DNA of 16,047 bases, taken from NCBI GenBank assembly GCA_900128565.1, contig LT636099.1, forward strand, positions 1 to 16,047. The letters are read 5' to 3'. Positions 15,992 through 16,047 of this stretch are shown here, one piece after another. Source of the DNA: Stramenopiles sp. TOSAG23-6. Taxonomy: Eukaryota; Sar. The notes beneath the pieces are model-generated. The model had not been told where the DNA came from and made no database searches. It saw only the letters and a program-made list of their open reading frames with translations. The stretch's first letter is position 1, and each line of letters starts with the position of its first letter. A program made the translations under genes and the position numbers.

Positions 15992-16047
15992 ATGTATTTT
16001 GGAAAAATATTTCAAAAAAAAAATCGTTAGGTACAAAATTTCGTACG
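15992..16047 (-). other. Intron I, repeat-family intron, partial (DEAD-box gene)
   Basis: On the minus strand the visible part runs from the core (CGTACGAAATTTTGTACC, 16047-16030) through CTAAC and a T-run to TTTTTCCAAAATACAT. The 3' end has CCAAA in place of CACA. The following exon starts TA CCT GAA, phase 1. The 5' half is outside the window. Confidence 0.75.

Overview
This window is AT-rich nuclear DNA from a eukaryote with a compact genome. It has ten genes on both strands in 16 kb, short intergenic gaps and standard stop codons. It encodes a complex I assembly-type twin CX9C protein, diphthamide synthesis, AP-3 vesicle coat and steroid-reductase genes, and it carries telomere-like TTAGGG runs. 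An early-diverging fungus or a related protist would fit, but I cannot fix the lineage from the sequence. Both ends of the window fall inside copies of the same repeated intron, so this looks like a contig broken at repeats.

Layout: 54-1253 (-) 5' part of AP-3 beta adaptin; 1593-2120 (+) CS-domain protein; 2451-4376 (-) ankyrin/SAM protein; 4888-6881 (+) BTB protein with an acidic repeat; 6989-8706 (-) DPH7-like WD40 protein; 9011-9236 (+) doubtful small gene; 9461-9661 (-) NDUFAF8-like protein; 9930-10625 (+) alpha/beta hydrolase-fold protein; 10882-12930 (+) membrane-anchored MACPF protein; 13272-14423 (+) 5-alpha-steroid reductase; 14671-15991 (-) C-terminal half of a DEAD-box helicase. 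They look like an ordinary housekeeping neighbourhood, not an operon or a cluster of cooperating genes.

The unusual thing is the introns. Nine short intervening sequences interrupt five genes (two are cut by the window ends). All are copies of one family, in the sense orientation of the host gene. A typical copy starts G(T/C)A(C/T)GTT, has a near-palindromic core around GTACGAAATTTCGTAC that runs into CCTAAC (branch-point-like), then a T-rich tract, then CACAATACAT or a close variant. Reading frames and conserved protein motifs show that excision ends six bases after CACA, so the introns end in AT or TT instead of AG. At least one copy is flanked by a perfect 8-bp direct repeat. This looks like an introner-type mobile intron family with non-canonical 3' ends. 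No ordinary GT-AG intron is needed in any confidently called gene. A second oddity is a telomeric-repeat insertion flanked by a 17-bp duplication inside the DEAD-box coding sequence.
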